From Sphingobacteriales bacterium (GTDB lineage Bacteria > Bacteroidota > Bacteroidia > Chitinophagales > Chitinophagaceae): a DNA stretch of 64,000 bases. Location: positions 186,001 to 250,000 of the forward strand of contig JACPUV010000026.1 in the NCBI GenBank assembly GCA_016192105.1, read 5' to 3'. The number at the start of each line of letters is the position of its first letter. Position 1 is the stretch's first letter. A program made the translations under genes and the position numbers. The notes under the pieces were generated by a model. The model was not told the DNA's origin. It saw only the letters and a list, made by a program, of their open reading frames with translations, and searched no databases. Shown in pieces: positions 22,979-32,235 of this stretch.

Positions 22979-25618
22979 ATGCAAAAGCTGAGTATCATAC
23001 TGCTGCTTTTTATCCTGTTGCCGATGGCCGGAAGGGCCAGCCATATTACCGGGGGTGAAATGTTCTATACGTATGGGGGATTGTCCGGAGGATTGCACCG
23101 GTACCATGTTGTCCTCAAGCTATACCAGCGTTGTAACAGCGGGCGCCAGTTCCCGGATCCTGCGATCATATCAGTCTTTGACAAAACCAATAACAACCGT
23201 GTCATTGATATCTTTGCAACTATCGGAACACAGGAAACGATCAGCATTACCAATCCCGACCCCTGTATCAGCAATCCTCCGCCGGTTTGTTATGAAGTGG
23301 CCTATTATAATTTTACAGTTAATCTCCCTTCTTCCCTTTCGGGTTATGTAATGGCCAGCCAGGTAAATTTCCGGATCAACGGGATCAATAACCTGGAGCC
23401 CGGCTACAGTAATATCGGGGCCCTGTACACGGCAGATATTCCTGGCAGGGGTTATTCCGCTGCGGACCCGGTCAATACCAGTGCGTTTTTTACCGGTTCC
23501 GACCTGGTGATCGTATGCGCCAATAATGATTTCAGGTATAGTTTCGCGGCTTTTGATCCTGACGGGGACCAGCTCCGGTACAGCTTTTGTTCTGCTTATG
23601 CAAGTACCGGGGGATTTGGTGGTGGCGGCGGTGGTGGTGGCGGAGCCGGTAATGCTTCTCCTCCTGATCCGCCCCCCTTTCCCGAGGTACCTTATAATAC
23701 CCCCGGCTTCAGCAATGCACAGCCCTTCGGGGTAGATGTCCAGATTGATCCGAACAGTGGCCTGCTTACCGGGATCGCACCGGAAGCCGGTATTTATGTT
23801 GTTACGGTTTGTGTACAGGAGATCCGTGGCGGAAGGGTGATTGCCACCCAGCGAAAAGATATACAGATCAATGTGGGGGATTGCAATATAGCAGCCGCTT
23901 CCCTCAAACCGGAATACCTGCTCTGCAAGAACACACAGACCCTTACCCTGGCCAACCAGTCGAACAGCCCGCTGATCGTGACTACAAACTGGGAAATAAA
24001 AGATGCAAACAACAATATCGTCTTCTCGTCCGCCGACCCGGTTATCACATACACGTTCCCCGCTCCTGGTATCTATGCGGTAAAGCTGGTGATCAACCGG
24101 TTTCAAACCTGCTCTGATTCCACCAGTTCGGTGATCCGCGTCTTTCCCGGCTTTCGGCCGGGCTTTACTTCAACCGGTATTTGTATCAATTACCCGACTT
24201 TTTTTACTGATCAGACCACATCTGTGTACGGTCTGCCTGATTCCTGGCAATGGGATTTTGGGGAAACCTCTCTTTTCACGGATGTATCGGATCTGCAAAA
24301 CCCCTCCTTTACCTATCCGCAAACCGGGACGAAACAGGCCCGGCTGATTGTTACGGATACCCGTGGATGCAGGGACACGGTTTTCAAAACCATTTCAATT
24401 GTAGAAAAGCCCCCCATCCGCCTCGCCTTCCGGGATACCCTGATCTGCCTGAATGATAGCCTCCTCTTACAGGCGGCAGGATCGGGGAGCTTCAGCTGGT
24501 CTCCCGTGGTGAATATGATCCATCCGAATACGGCTACACCCACGGTTGCACCTTCTTCCACAACGCGTTATTATGTGACCCTGACGGAAAGCAATTGCAT
24601 CAATACCGACTCTGTTCTCGTCCGGGTCGTAACAGCAGTCAGCCTGCAGGTAATGAATGATACTACGATCTGCCGGGGAGATACAATCCGCCTGCACGTG
24701 GTATCCGACGGGCTGCACTATCAATGGACCCCGGTGGCGCAGGTCCTGGATCCGCAGGCAATGAATCCTTTGGTTATCACGAATACAGAGACGGTGTACC
24801 AGGTGACGGCCCGGATCGGCGGCTGTGTGGCGGTTAAAGACGTACTGGTCAACCCGGTCCCCTACCCGCAGGTTCATGCCGGTACAGACCAGTGGATCTG
24901 TTATAACAGTACCACCCCGCTAAACGGGAATACCGATGGCAGTCACTGGTCCTGGCAACCAGCCGGTTTCCTCGACAATGCAGCGCTCCTTCACCCGGTG
25001 GCCACCCCGCCCCGGAGCATGGACTTTATACTAACAGCAACGGATAACCGCGGATGCCCCAAACCCGCAAGCGATACGGTCCGCATCACGGTGGAACCGC
25101 CCCTGAAACTTGTACTCACGGCGGATACAGCCGTGGTGACCGGGCAACCCCTGCAACTGCATGCCGCGGGCGCTGCCGGGTACCTCTGGTCCCCTCCTGC
25201 TCATCTTTCTTCCACTACGATCGCCGACCCGGTGGCCACTTTTACTGTTGAAACACCCGGCATCCTGTATAAGCTGGTGGGCACAAGTGAGGCAGGTTGT
25301 AAGGATTCCGCCGGTGTCCTGGTCAGGGTCTATAAAACGCTTCCCCGCATTTTTGTACCCTCCGGTTTTACCCCGAATAATGACGGGAAGAATGATTTGC
25401 TCCTGCCAATCGCAGCCGGGATGCAGCAGATTGAGTATTTTAATGTGTACAACCGCTGGGGACAGCTGGTCTTCAGCACCCAACGCAATGGCCAGGGATG
25501 GGATGGAAAAATAAATGGCCGGTTGCAGCCGACGGCCACCTATATATGGACAGTAAAAGCGGTTGATTACCGGGGGAACCCCTATTTCGGGAAAGGTATC
25601 TCCACCCTGATCCGCTAA
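22979..25618 (+). CDS. Large secreted protein with PKD-like domains and T9SS type B (gliding-motility-associated) C-terminal domain
   Basis: 879 residues. Signal peptide (1-21, ending GRASHI), an N-terminal domain with ITGGEMFYTYGG and HRYHVVLKLYQRCNSGR, found at the start of many large gliding-associated proteins, then a polyglycine run at residues 214-222, PKD/immunoglobulin-like repeats (for example NWEIKDANNNIVFSSADPV..., WQWDFGE, SFSWSPVVN, YQWTPVAQV, WSWQPAG) and a C-terminal type B sorting domain (FVPSGFTPNNDGKNDLLLP, FNVYNRWGQLVFS, GWDGKINGRLQPTATYIW). Such proteins are exported by T9SS and act as surface or extracellular adhesins. Convergent with the thioredoxin gene, 3 nt away. Confidence 0.9.
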   Translation: MQKLSIILLLFILLPMAGRASHITGGEMFYTYGGLSGGLHRYHVVLKLYQRCNSGRQFPDPAIISVFDKTNNNRVIDIFATIGTQETISITNPDPCISNPPPVCYEVAYYNFTVNLPSSLSGYVMASQVNFRINGINNLEPGYSNIGALYTADIPGRGYSAADPVNTSAFFTGSDLVIVCANNDFRYSFAAFDPDGDQLRYSFCSAYASTGGFGGGGGGGGGAGNASPPDPPPFPEVPYNTPGFSNAQPFGVDVQIDPNSGLLTGIAPEAGIYVVTVCVQEIRGGRVIATQRKDIQINVGDCNIAAASLKPEYLLCKNTQTLTLANQSNSPLIVTTNWEIKDANNNIVFSSADPVITYTFPAPGIYAVKLVINRFQTCSDSTSSVIRVFPGFRPGFTSTGICINYPTFFTDQTTSVYGLPDSWQWDFGETSLFTDVSDLQNPSFTYPQTGTKQARLIVTDTRGCRDTVFKTISIVEKPPIRLAFRDTLICLNDSLLLQAAGSGSFSWSPVVNMIHPNTATPTVAPSSTTRYYVTLTESNCINTDSVLVRVVTAVSLQVMNDTTICRGDTIRLHVVSDGLHYQWTPVAQVLDPQAMNPLVITNTETVYQVTARIGGCVAVKDVLVNPVPYPQVHAGTDQWICYNSTTPLNGNTDGSHWSWQPAGFLDNAALLHPVATPPRSMDFILTATDNRGCPKPASDTVRITVEPPLKLVLTADTAVVTGQPLQLHAAGAAGYLWSPPAHLSSTTIADPVATFTVETPGILYKLVGTSEAGCKDSAGVLVRVYKTLPRIFVPSGFTPNNDGKNDLLLPIAAGMQQIEYFNVYNRWGQLVFSTQRNGQGWDGKINGRLQPTATYIWTVKAVDYRGNPYFGKGISTLIR

Positions 25619-25621
25619 GCG

Positions 25622-26176
25622 TCAATGATCATTTTCGCGAAACCGTTTCCGGATGATCTCCAACTGCTGTTCATTGAGCGCCGTTGTTTTTTTCAATATT
25701 TCAACAAAATAATTCACTTCTTTTTCAGTAGCGGGGCAACCCGTATTTTCGCCCGCCCCGGGTCCCTGCCCTTCCGTCCTGATCCTCGAATCCGCCAGCA
25801 GGTTGCCTTTCGGATCAAAGACCAGCCAGAAGGGAATACCCTGACCCTCCCCGTTATAGTTTGCTTTCATGGCTTCAGCTCCCGGGTTTTCCAGGTTCTT
25901 TTTCTCTTTGGATTCATGCACCACCAGGTGGGTGATCACAAAGTTATCATCAAACATTTTCTTACAAACCGGGTCGTTGAGGCTGGTATCCATCCGGTGG
26001 CACCAGCCGCACCAGGACGCATGAAATAACAGCAATACATTTTTATGGGATGCGGCAGCTTCCTGCAACGCCTGTTTCAATACGGCTTCCGCCGGTTCAG
26101 GGGCTTTGTCGAACTGCGCGGAGGACCGGACAATAAATAAGGTGAGCAACCCAGTTATGATAAGTATTCGTCGCAT
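25622..26176 (-). CDS. Thioredoxin-like family protein, exported
   Basis: 184 residues with a signal peptide (1-20, ending RSSAQF). A thioredoxin fold with the active-site motif CGWC in FHASWCGWCHRMDTSL (residues about 55-58) and the cis-Pro segment GIPFWLVFDPKGNLL. Members work as periplasmic thiol-disulfide oxidoreductases. It has an additional C-terminal helix (NYFVEILKKTTALNEQQLEIIRKRF) not needed for the fold. It probably reduces or isomerises disulfides in exported proteins; a specific partner is not indicated. Next gene upstream on the same strand is ybjQ-like. Confidence 0.88.
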   Translation of the reverse strand: MRRILIITGLLTLFIVRSSAQFDKAPEPAEAVLKQALQEAAASHKNVLLLFHASWCGWCHRMDTSLNDPVCKKMFDDNFVITHLVVHESKEKKNLENPGAEAMKANYNGEGQGIPFWLVFDPKGNLLADSRIRTEGQGPGAGENTGCPATEKEVNYFVEILKKTTALNEQQLEIIRKRFRENDH

Positions 26177-26211
26177 AAGGAGATGTTGAAGATGAATTGA
26201 ATCAGTTAATC

Positions 26212-26529
26212 TTATATCCGGACAGCGGTTCCGGTGGCTATCACCATCAGCATACTTCCACCGCTGCCGATCGTTTCGAAATCCAGGTCCACCCCGACAA
26301 TACCATTGGCGCCAAGGGCCTGTGCTTTTTCCGCCAGTTCACGCAATGCATCTTCCTTCGCCTGTTCCAGTACCCGTTCATAGGTTTTGCTCCGGCCGCC
26401 AAACACATCGCGGAGCCCGGCAAAAATGTCTTTAAAAATATTTGCCCCGATAATACTCTGGGCATTGATCACCCCAAGGTATTCCTGGATGGGTCTTCCT
26501 TCCACTACATTTGTTGTTGTAATCAGCAT
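26212..26529 (-). CDS. YbjQ family (DUF74) protein
   Basis: 105-residue cytoplasmic protein of the YbjQ/UPF0145 family, which forms a pentameric ring; its function is unknown, with suggested heavy-metal binding. Family motifs are visible: MLITTTNVVEGRPIQEYLGV, AQSIIGANIFKDIFAGLRDVFGGRS, EDALRELAEKAQALGANGIVGVDLDFET and the GSMLMVIATGTAV end. Length is typical. Between the thioredoxin gene and an M48 protease gene on the same strand, with gaps of 35 and 54 nt, so cotranscription is possible. Confidence 0.92.
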   Translation of the reverse strand: MLITTTNVVEGRPIQEYLGVINAQSIIGANIFKDIFAGLRDVFGGRSKTYERVLEQAKEDALRELAEKAQALGANGIVGVDLDFETIGSGGSMLMVIATGTAVRI

Positions 26530-26583
26530 ATTTGTTTATTTAGTGTTGTGTTAGTTTGAAATGCCGCTATTAAAAAACAATGG

Positions 26584-27654
26584 TTATCCTGGCATTAGTT
26601 GTTCAAAAATAGCTTTTAAATCCTCCCGGGGCTCCACCTTTGCCTGCTTTGACAATTCTTTAATATACGCGGTCCGCTTATCAATATCCGGGTGACTGCC
26701 CAGGAATTCCGGCAGGATGCTGTCGCCTGCTGAATTTTTTAAATGCCGGAACAGGTCTTCATATCCGGCAGGATCAATCTTTCGATGTAACAGGATTCCC
26801 AGTCCCTCCAGGTCCGCTTCTTTTTCCAGTTTCCTTGAATAGGTCAGCGATTTCAGGTCATCCGCATGATCCGCCAACACCGCGGCCACCGAACCGAAGC
26901 GGCCGAATAAGAGACTGATAAAAACTTTGGAGCCCAGCCTGCGAAAAATGGAACGGGTGGCATGCCGGTTATTCACATGGGTAAATTCATGACTTAATAA
27001 GGCGGCCAGCTCCGGGTATGACTGCACCTGTTTAAGCAGGGCGGTGTACACCACGATCCGCCCACCTGGCAGGGCAAAAGCATTCACTACTTCGTCCTTT
27101 ACTACCGAGATGCGGATCCGGTATCCCGACTCCACTTCCATGGCTGCGAAAAATTGATTCAGTTTATAACTGGCCTCCTTATCTTCCAGCGCCGCCAGGC
27201 CCATTCCATCATAGACCGCATCTCCCAGTTGACGTTCCGTTTCCGTAGAAACGGTACCGGCCATTTTTTCCGACATCCAGGGTACAAAAAGCAGGTAGAG
27301 AAGGAGGAGGATTGCGGCAACGATCAATAATAAAAACAGGCTTCGCAGTTTATACCTGAATCCTTTTTTCCGGTGCCAGGATTTTTGCAGTTCTTCCTGC
27401 ATTTCATGTATAAAAGCAGCGGCATCTTTTCCAGGGATCAGCAGTTCCCGGCCCGAAGGCTGGTGCCTGATGCGGGTTTGTTCCCGGGAGACTTCAAAAG
27501 TGGCGCTGACATCTTTTAAGCGCCAGTTCAGGGTGGAATTAAGGCCCTCCCCGCTGCGGTAGCCAATACTCATATTGCTATCAAAGACCAGCACACTGGC
27601 TTCAACGGGTTCCATACCGGAAGCTGGCTGAAAGGAACCAAAATAACTTTTCAC
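26584..27654 (-). CDS. M48 family membrane metallopeptidase
   Basis: 356 residues, starting at a GTG (MKSYFGSFQ by translation). N-terminal soluble segment of about 100 residues with beta-strands, one or two TM helices (RSLFLLLIVAAILLLLYLLFVPW at about 105-128), then an M48 (HtpX/Oma1/LoiP-like) zinc protease domain: HEFTHVNNRHATR at about 221-225 holds the HExxH ligands, and the third ligand Glu lies in SRKLEKEADLEGLGIL. FALPGGRIVVYTALL is the usual substrate-side strand. Membrane quality control is the likely role; the large periplasmic or cytoplasmic orientation cannot be read from the sequence. Full length for the group. Confidence 0.9.
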   Translation of the reverse strand: MKSYFGSFQPASGMEPVEASVLVFDSNMSIGYRSGEGLNSTLNWRLKDVSATFEVSREQTRIRHQPSGRELLIPGKDAAAFIHEMQEELQKSWHRKKGFRYKLRSLFLLLIVAAILLLLYLLFVPWMSEKMAGTVSTETERQLGDAVYDGMGLAALEDKEASYKLNQFFAAMEVESGYRIRISVVKDEVVNAFALPGGRIVVYTALLKQVQSYPELAALLSHEFTHVNNRHATRSIFRRLGSKVFISLLFGRFGSVAAVLADHADDLKSLTYSRKLEKEADLEGLGILLHRKIDPAGYEDLFRHLKNSAGDSILPEFLGSHPDIDKRTAYIKELSKQAKVEPREDLKAIFEQLMPG

Positions 27655-27749
27655 AGTCTGAGGTTTTAACTGTAAAATAAGGACAAATCAACAAAACTTA
27701 CCGCACCGGGCATCATAAAATCCGGAACAGGTCCGTCTTTATTCCCGTA

Positions 27750-27757
27750 TAATTTTG
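27750..27757 (+). promoter_or_regulatory. -7 box TAATTTTG upstream of the DUF2452 gene
   Basis: Exact TAnnTTTG match 50 nt before the ATG in the divergent region between the M48 and DUF2452 genes. Confidence 0.45.
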
Positions 27758-27807
27758 GGTTATGGTAAAACCATTATCCCGGAATTTCGTAATTATGCAC
27801 ATCAATT

Positions 27808-28599
27808 ATGGTACAGGCCTATAATTTCCTCGCCTCCTGGCAATTATTCCCTGAAAAAGGGAGCTATGAATACGGCGAACGCCCGAAAAGCGGCATTTAT
27901 AAGATCGAAGCGGTTACAGGGAAAAAAGAACTTGCTGTCTATCACAACTGGGTGACCCTGGAAAACCAGGCTTTCGCTGCCGGATACCGGATCAATGCGG
28001 ACGGAGAACTGAACCCCTTTGACAATCCCGAACTGGCCGATAAAGTGCAGGCCCTGATTCCAGACGGCATTACCTTCGAAATCCATTTTTACAAAAAAGG
28101 GGAAACCGTGCTGCACGTGGTACACGAGATCATGCCCAATGGCTATCTCCGGATCACACAGCAAAGCCGGAGACCGGATGGCACACCCTTTACCAATATG
28201 GAGATCTATCACAAACAACTGAGTGTGCTCCCCTACTCCGCTTCTGTTTCCGGCGCGGTGATCAAGGCCACCGAAGAAGGGGTTATCAAACACAAGGCCC
28301 TTACGGCCATGGAAGAGCAAACCAATATGCAGTTGGAACAGATCCGCAAGCAGATCGAACTGCTGGCCCTGCAGGCCAATGAGATCCAGCAGCGGAAAGA
28401 ACTGTCCATGATGATCTACAATGCCCGGCTTTCCTTTAAACCCAATATCGGCCAGACCTATTATCTCTATGAGAAGCAGGACGAAAGTTTTATGCTTTCC
28501 CTGGTTTCTCCCAAAGAATGGGGAGCGGCGGGCCCCTTTAAGCGTTTTGTTGCCGCGGTGCAATTGCTGGCCGACCATACCTGGAAAGAACTCTGGTAG
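27808..28599 (+). CDS. DUF2452 domain-containing protein
   Basis: 263-residue cytoplasmic protein with the DUF2452 signature (NFLASWQLFPEKGSYEYGER, PKSGIYKI) at the N-terminus, a beta-rich first half (FEIHFYKKGETVLHVVHEI, ITQQSRRPDGTPFTNMEIY) and a central coiled coil (TNMQLEQIRKQIELLALQA, residues about 170-200) before the SFKPNIGQTYYLYE and MLSLVSPKEWG motifs typical of the second half. No known biochemical activity. A short upstream frame overlapping in +1 is a shadow. The pdxJ start follows 18 nt after the stop, but pdxJ has its own promoter box. Confidence 0.88.
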   Translation: MVQAYNFLASWQLFPEKGSYEYGERPKSGIYKIEAVTGKKELAVYHNWVTLENQAFAAGYRINADGELNPFDNPELADKVQALIPDGITFEIHFYKKGETVLHVVHEIMPNGYLRITQQSRRPDGTPFTNMEIYHKQLSVLPYSASVSGAVIKATEEGVIKHKALTAMEEQTNMQLEQIRKQIELLALQANEIQQRKELSMMIYNARLSFKPNIGQTYYLYEKQDESFMLSLVSPKEWGAAGPFKRFVAAVQLLADHTWKELW

Positions 28600-28605
28600 T
28601 TATTG

Positions 28606-28613
28606 TATTTTTG
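28606..28613 (+). promoter_or_regulatory. -7 box TATTTTTG for pdxJ
   Basis: Exact TAnnTTTG match just after the DUF2452 stop codon, 4 nt before the pdxJ ATG. Confidence 0.55.
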
Positions 28614-28617
28614 CGCC

Positions 28618-29337
28618 ATGACCAAACTCTCCGTCAACATCAATAAGATCGCCACCCTGCGGAATTCCCGCGGAGGCAATAACCCGGATGTGGTAAAGTC
28701 CGCTGTGGATGTCCAGTTATTCGGGGCAGATGGCGTGACCGTTCACCCAAGACCGGATGAACGGCATATCCGTTATGAAGATGTACGGCAGATCAAAAAG
28801 ATCATCACTACCGAATTTAATATCGAGGGCAATTGCACGGAACAGAAATTCGTGGACCTGGTGCTGGAAAACAAACCCGACCAGGTAACCCTGGTGCCGG
28901 ATGCCGGGGGGCAGCTGACCAGTGATCACGGATGGGATACGATCCGGAATAAAGACTACCTGCGGGATATGATCGGGGTATTTAAAAAAGCCGGGATCCG
29001 TGTCAGCATTTTTGTGGACCCGGTTATTGAAATGGTGGAGGGGGCGGCGAATACAGGTACAGACCGGATCGAATTGTACACGGAGGCTTATGCGCGATCG
29101 TTTGCTGCCGGCGATAAGCAGTTGGCCATTGCACCCTACCTGGCAGCGGCGTCAAAAGCCAGGGAACTGGGTTTGGGATTGAATGCCGGGCATGACCTGG
29201 ACCTGCAGAACCTGCGCTTCTTCAAACAACATATTCCCTGGCTGGATGAAGTAAGTATCGGCCATGCCCTGATCTGTGATGCCATTTACCTCGGGCTGGA
29301 AAACACGGTTCAGTTATATAAACGCCAGTTGCAATAA
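28618..29337 (+). CDS. pdxJ: Pyridoxine 5'-phosphate synthase
   Basis: 239-residue PdxJ: condenses 1-deoxy-D-xylulose 5-phosphate with 3-amino-2-oxopropyl phosphate to pyridoxine 5'-phosphate, the last step of the DXP-dependent vitamin B6 pathway. Diagnostic segments are LSVNINKIATLRNSRGGNNP, DGVTVHPRPDERHIRYEDV (catalytic His, Asp and Arg), FNIEGNCTEQKFVDLV, QVTLVPD, IELYTEAYARSF and LGLNAGHDLDLQNL with the C-terminal phosphate site ending SIGHAL. TIM barrel, cytoplasmic. The ATG at MTKLSVN is used because it follows the promoter box; five further codons upstream would be in the box. Confidence 0.97.
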   Translation: MTKLSVNINKIATLRNSRGGNNPDVVKSAVDVQLFGADGVTVHPRPDERHIRYEDVRQIKKIITTEFNIEGNCTEQKFVDLVLENKPDQVTLVPDAGGQLTSDHGWDTIRNKDYLRDMIGVFKKAGIRVSIFVDPVIEMVEGAANTGTDRIELYTEAYARSFAAGDKQLAIAPYLAAASKARELGLGLNAGHDLDLQNLRFFKQHIPWLDEVSIGHALICDAIYLGLENTVQLYKRQLQ

Positions 29338-29505
29338 CCCCTTTTTTTACGGGCCCCGGCGGAAAAAAATCAGGATACGACCGGCACCTGACCAAAATCA
29401 TCCCCTTTCCTGTCCTCCTTCCCTGTTTTACGTAACCCAGGTTACAATTCCTGAACGGTTATTAGGTTTCTTTTGCATCAGAAACTTATCAACCCGTCAT
29501 CCATC

Positions 29506-31194
29506 ATGAAGTACATTATCATCGGAGCAGTCGCCGGAGGCGCCAGTGCCGCAGCCAGGTTAAGAAGATTAAATGAAAAAGCGGAGATCCTGATCTTTGA
29601 AAAGGGAGAATATATTTCTTATGCCAACTGTGGCCTGCCCTACTATATCGGTGATGTGATCACTGACCGCAACAAACTGTTTGTTCAGACGGCCGCTTCT
29701 TTCCGGCAGCGCTTTAATATAGATGTGCGGATATCCACAGAGGTTACCGGTATTGATCCCGGGTCCAAAACCGTTTCCGCCAAAAACCTGCTGACCGGGG
29801 AAACCTATACGGAATCCTATGATAAGCTGGTGCTCTCGCCGGGTGCGGAACCCATTCGTCCGCCCCTGCCGGGAATCAGCCTGCCGGGCATTTTTACCCT
29901 GCGGAATGTAACGGATACAGATCATATTAAGAGTTATGTCAGCCAGCGTTCCGGCGGGAAAGCAGTTGTGATCGGAGCCGGCTTTATCGGGCTGGAAATG
30001 GCAGAGAACCTGCATGAACTGGGAATGGAAGTCAGTGTGATTGAAATGGGCAACCAGGTACTGGCCCCGGTGGATTTCCCGGTCGCGGCCCTGGTACAGC
30101 AACAGATCCGTTCCAAAGGGGTGGATCTGCGGTTAAGCAGCGCCGTTACCGGTTTTGAAAAAGAAAATGATACCCTGAAAGTATTGCTGAAAGATGGTTC
30201 AGCGCTTGATGCCGATGTGGTGATTCTTTCGATCGGGGTGCGACCGGATACCCGGCTGGCTTTATCGGCCGGCCTCCGGCTGGGACCCGCCAAAGGCATT
30301 TGGGTCAATGAATACCTGCAAACCTCCAGCCCGGATATCTATGCCGTGGGAGATGCCATCGAATTTGCCAATCCCATTACCGGTCAGTCCATGAACACCT
30401 ACCTGGCCGGGCCGGCCAACAAACAGGGCCGGATCTGCGCCAATAATATCGTTCTGGGAAATAAACATCCCTACCAGGGTGCGATCAATACGGCCATTGT
30501 AAAAGTATTTGACATGACCGTGGCCACCGCCGGTACGGCCGGAAAGCATTTGAAAGCGGCCGGGATCAATCATATTGTGTCCACCAATCACAGCGGGTCG
30601 CATGCGGGTTATTATCCGGGTGCCCGGCAAATGATGATACAAATTGCCTTTTCTCCCGAAGACGGTCGCTTGTACAGCGCCCAGATCGCGGGCTATGAAG
30701 GAGTCGATAAGCGCATCGACATTCTTGCCTCTGTTATCAAGCGGGCCGGTACGATCTATGAACTCAGTGAATTCGAACATGCGTATGCGCCGCCCTACTC
30801 TTCCGCCAAGGATCCGGTGAACATGGCCGGCTTTATTGCGGAAAATATATTGCAGGGCCGGTTGAATATTTTTTACTGGAATGACCTGGGGGATTCTGAC
30901 GACAACAGTTATTTGCTGGATGTAAGAACTGCCGGTGAATTTAAAGCCGGGCATATCGAAGGAGCCGCCAATATTCCCGTGGATGAGATCCGGGAAAGAC
31001 TGGATGAGATCCCGGCCGGCAAGCGGATCGACATCTACTGCGAAGCGGGACTCAGGGGTTACCTCGCCAACCGGATCCTGCAGCAGAACGGGTTCAACGA
31101 AGTCTTTAATTTATCGGGAGGATATATTTTGTGGAAAGCCTGTCAGCAGGAAAGCAAACCGGCTGTGGTAAAACCGGTTGGGGTGCCGGCCTGA
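29506..31194 (+). CDS. CoA-disulfide reductase-like FAD/NAD(P) oxidoreductase with C-terminal rhodanese domain
   Basis: 562-residue fusion. N-terminal FAD-binding GAVAGGASAAARLRRL, the redox Cys42 in SYANCGLPYYIGDV (flavoprotein-CoA disulfide pair), NAD-binding VVIGAGFIGLEMAENLHELG and the FAD-closing YAVGDAIEF; then the dimerisation domain with NTAIVKVFDMTVATAGTAGK. The last 110 residues are a rhodanese (DVRTAGEFKAGHIEGAANIP, catalytic Cys about 512 in YCEAGLRGY). This arrangement is the CoA-disulfide/polysulfide/persulfide reductase group; reduction of CoA disulfide or sulfur species coupled to sulfur transfer is likely. Start at the ATG of MKYIIIG. Ends one base before miaA ends on the other strand. 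Confidence 0.9.
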   Translation: MKYIIIGAVAGGASAAARLRRLNEKAEILIFEKGEYISYANCGLPYYIGDVITDRNKLFVQTAASFRQRFNIDVRISTEVTGIDPGSKTVSAKNLLTGETYTESYDKLVLSPGAEPIRPPLPGISLPGIFTLRNVTDTDHIKSYVSQRSGGKAVVIGAGFIGLEMAENLHELGMEVSVIEMGNQVLAPVDFPVAALVQQQIRSKGVDLRLSSAVTGFEKENDTLKVLLKDGSALDADVVILSIGVRPDTRLALSAGLRLGPAKGIWVNEYLQTSSPDIYAVGDAIEFANPITGQSMNTYLAGPANKQGRICANNIVLGNKHPYQGAINTAIVKVFDMTVATAGTAGKHLKAAGINHIVSTNHSGSHAGYYPGARQMMIQIAFSPEDGRLYSAQIAGYEGVDKRIDILASVIKRAGTIYELSEFEHAYAPPYSSAKDPVNMAGFIAENILQGRLNIFYWNDLGDSDDNSYLLDVRTAGEFKAGHIEGAANIPVDEIRERLDEIPAGKRIDIYCEAGLRGYLANRILQQNGFNEVFNLSGGYILWKACQQESKPAVVKPVGVPA

Positions 31195-32109
31195 TCACTG
31201 AAGATGGCACTCAATCCAGCTGCGCATTTCATCATAGGCTAGGGGTGAAAACCATTGGATCTCCTTATCCTTCCGGAACCAGGTCAGCTGCCGCCGGGCA
31301 TACTGACGGGTATGGGTTTTAATTTCTTCCACCGCTTTTTCAAGGGAAAGGGTTCCGTCAAGATAGGCGAACATTTCGCTGTACCCGACTGTCTGCAATG
31401 CATTCAGGTCCCGGTAGGGCAAGAGGGACCTTGCTTCTTCCGGCAGGCCCTGTTCCATCATTTTATCCACCCGGGTATGGATATTCCGGTGCAGTTCTTC
31501 TCTGGAAAGATCTAACCCGGTTTTGATGATGCTAAAATCCCGTTGCATCTTTTCCTTTTTATGAAAACTGAAGATGCTCTGACCGGTTGAAAGAACTACT
31601 TCCAGGGCCCGCATCATCCGTTGCGGATTTCGGGTTTCTCCCTTTTCATAAAACAAGGGGTCTTTCTGTTTGATTTCTTCCCGGAGCCAGGCCATTCCTT
31701 TTTCTTCATAGCCGCTGATCACCTGTTGCCGGATGGCCGGGTCGGTTCCCGGAATTGCATCCAGCCCCTCGCAAAAGGCCCTGATGTATAAACCGGTGCC
31801 CCCCACCATGATCAGTACTTCGTATTTTTCAAACAGCTGCTTTACTTTTTGCAGGGCCCATTCTTCAAACAATGCCGCTGTTACTTCTTCCCGGATACTA
31901 TGCGATGCAATAAAATGATGCGGAACAGCAGCGAGCTCTTCCGGGGAAGGTCTTGCCACCCCGATATTCATTTCCCGGTAACACTGGCGGCTGTCAGCCG
32001 AAATGATCTCCGTTTTGAAATGTTTCGCCAGCCGGATAGCTGCAGCGGTCTTTCCCGATGCCGTGGGGCCGGTGATGACAATGACTGTTTTTGCAGGATG
32101 CGTTTTCAA
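31195..32109 (-). CDS. miaA: tRNA dimethylallyltransferase (TTG start)
   Basis: 304-residue MiaA: transfers the dimethylallyl group from DMAPP to A37 of tRNAs that read UNN codons. P-loop GPTASGKTA at residues 14-22, DSRQCYREMNIGVARPSPEE (substrate and tRNA contacts), HHFIASHSI, GGTGLYIRAFCEGLD and the RNPQRMMRALEV loop are all typical. The initiator is TTG: an in-frame TAG lies six codons upstream and no ATG intervenes. Length is normal. Adjacent to the convergent CoA-disulfide reductase with no spacer. Confidence 0.95.
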   Translation of the reverse strand: MKTHPAKTVIVITGPTASGKTAAAIRLAKHFKTEIISADSRQCYREMNIGVARPSPEELAAVPHHFIASHSIREEVTAALFEEWALQKVKQLFEKYEVLIMVGGTGLYIRAFCEGLDAIPGTDPAIRQQVISGYEEKGMAWLREEIKQKDPLFYEKGETRNPQRMMRALEVVLSTGQSIFSFHKKEKMQRDFSIIKTGLDLSREELHRNIHTRVDKMMEQGLPEEARSLLPYRDLNALQTVGYSEMFAYLDGTLSLEKAVEEIKTHTRQYARRQLTWFRKDKEIQWFSPLAYDEMRSWIECHLQ

Positions 32110-32182
32110 ACCTGATGCAAAATACTATTTATAATCTGCCTTCCATCACCCGCAGGCCTATACAAAGCCGCTGATCCTGAAT

Positions 32183-32210
32183 AATAAAAAACCCCGGACT
32201 TGCCAGGGTA
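32183..32210 (-). terminator. Rho-independent terminator after the ORF-3-like protein gene
   Basis: Minus strand: stem ACCCTGG / CCGGGGT (one mismatch) and a T-rich tail (TTTTTTATT). Confidence 0.75.
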
Positions 32211-32235
32211 CTGCTTTATTGACCAGGGGAAAAAA

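Noticed and set aside
23171..24106. 311-codon minus-strand open frame inside the T9SS type B gene
   Set aside because: Antisense shadow of the PKD-rich gene.
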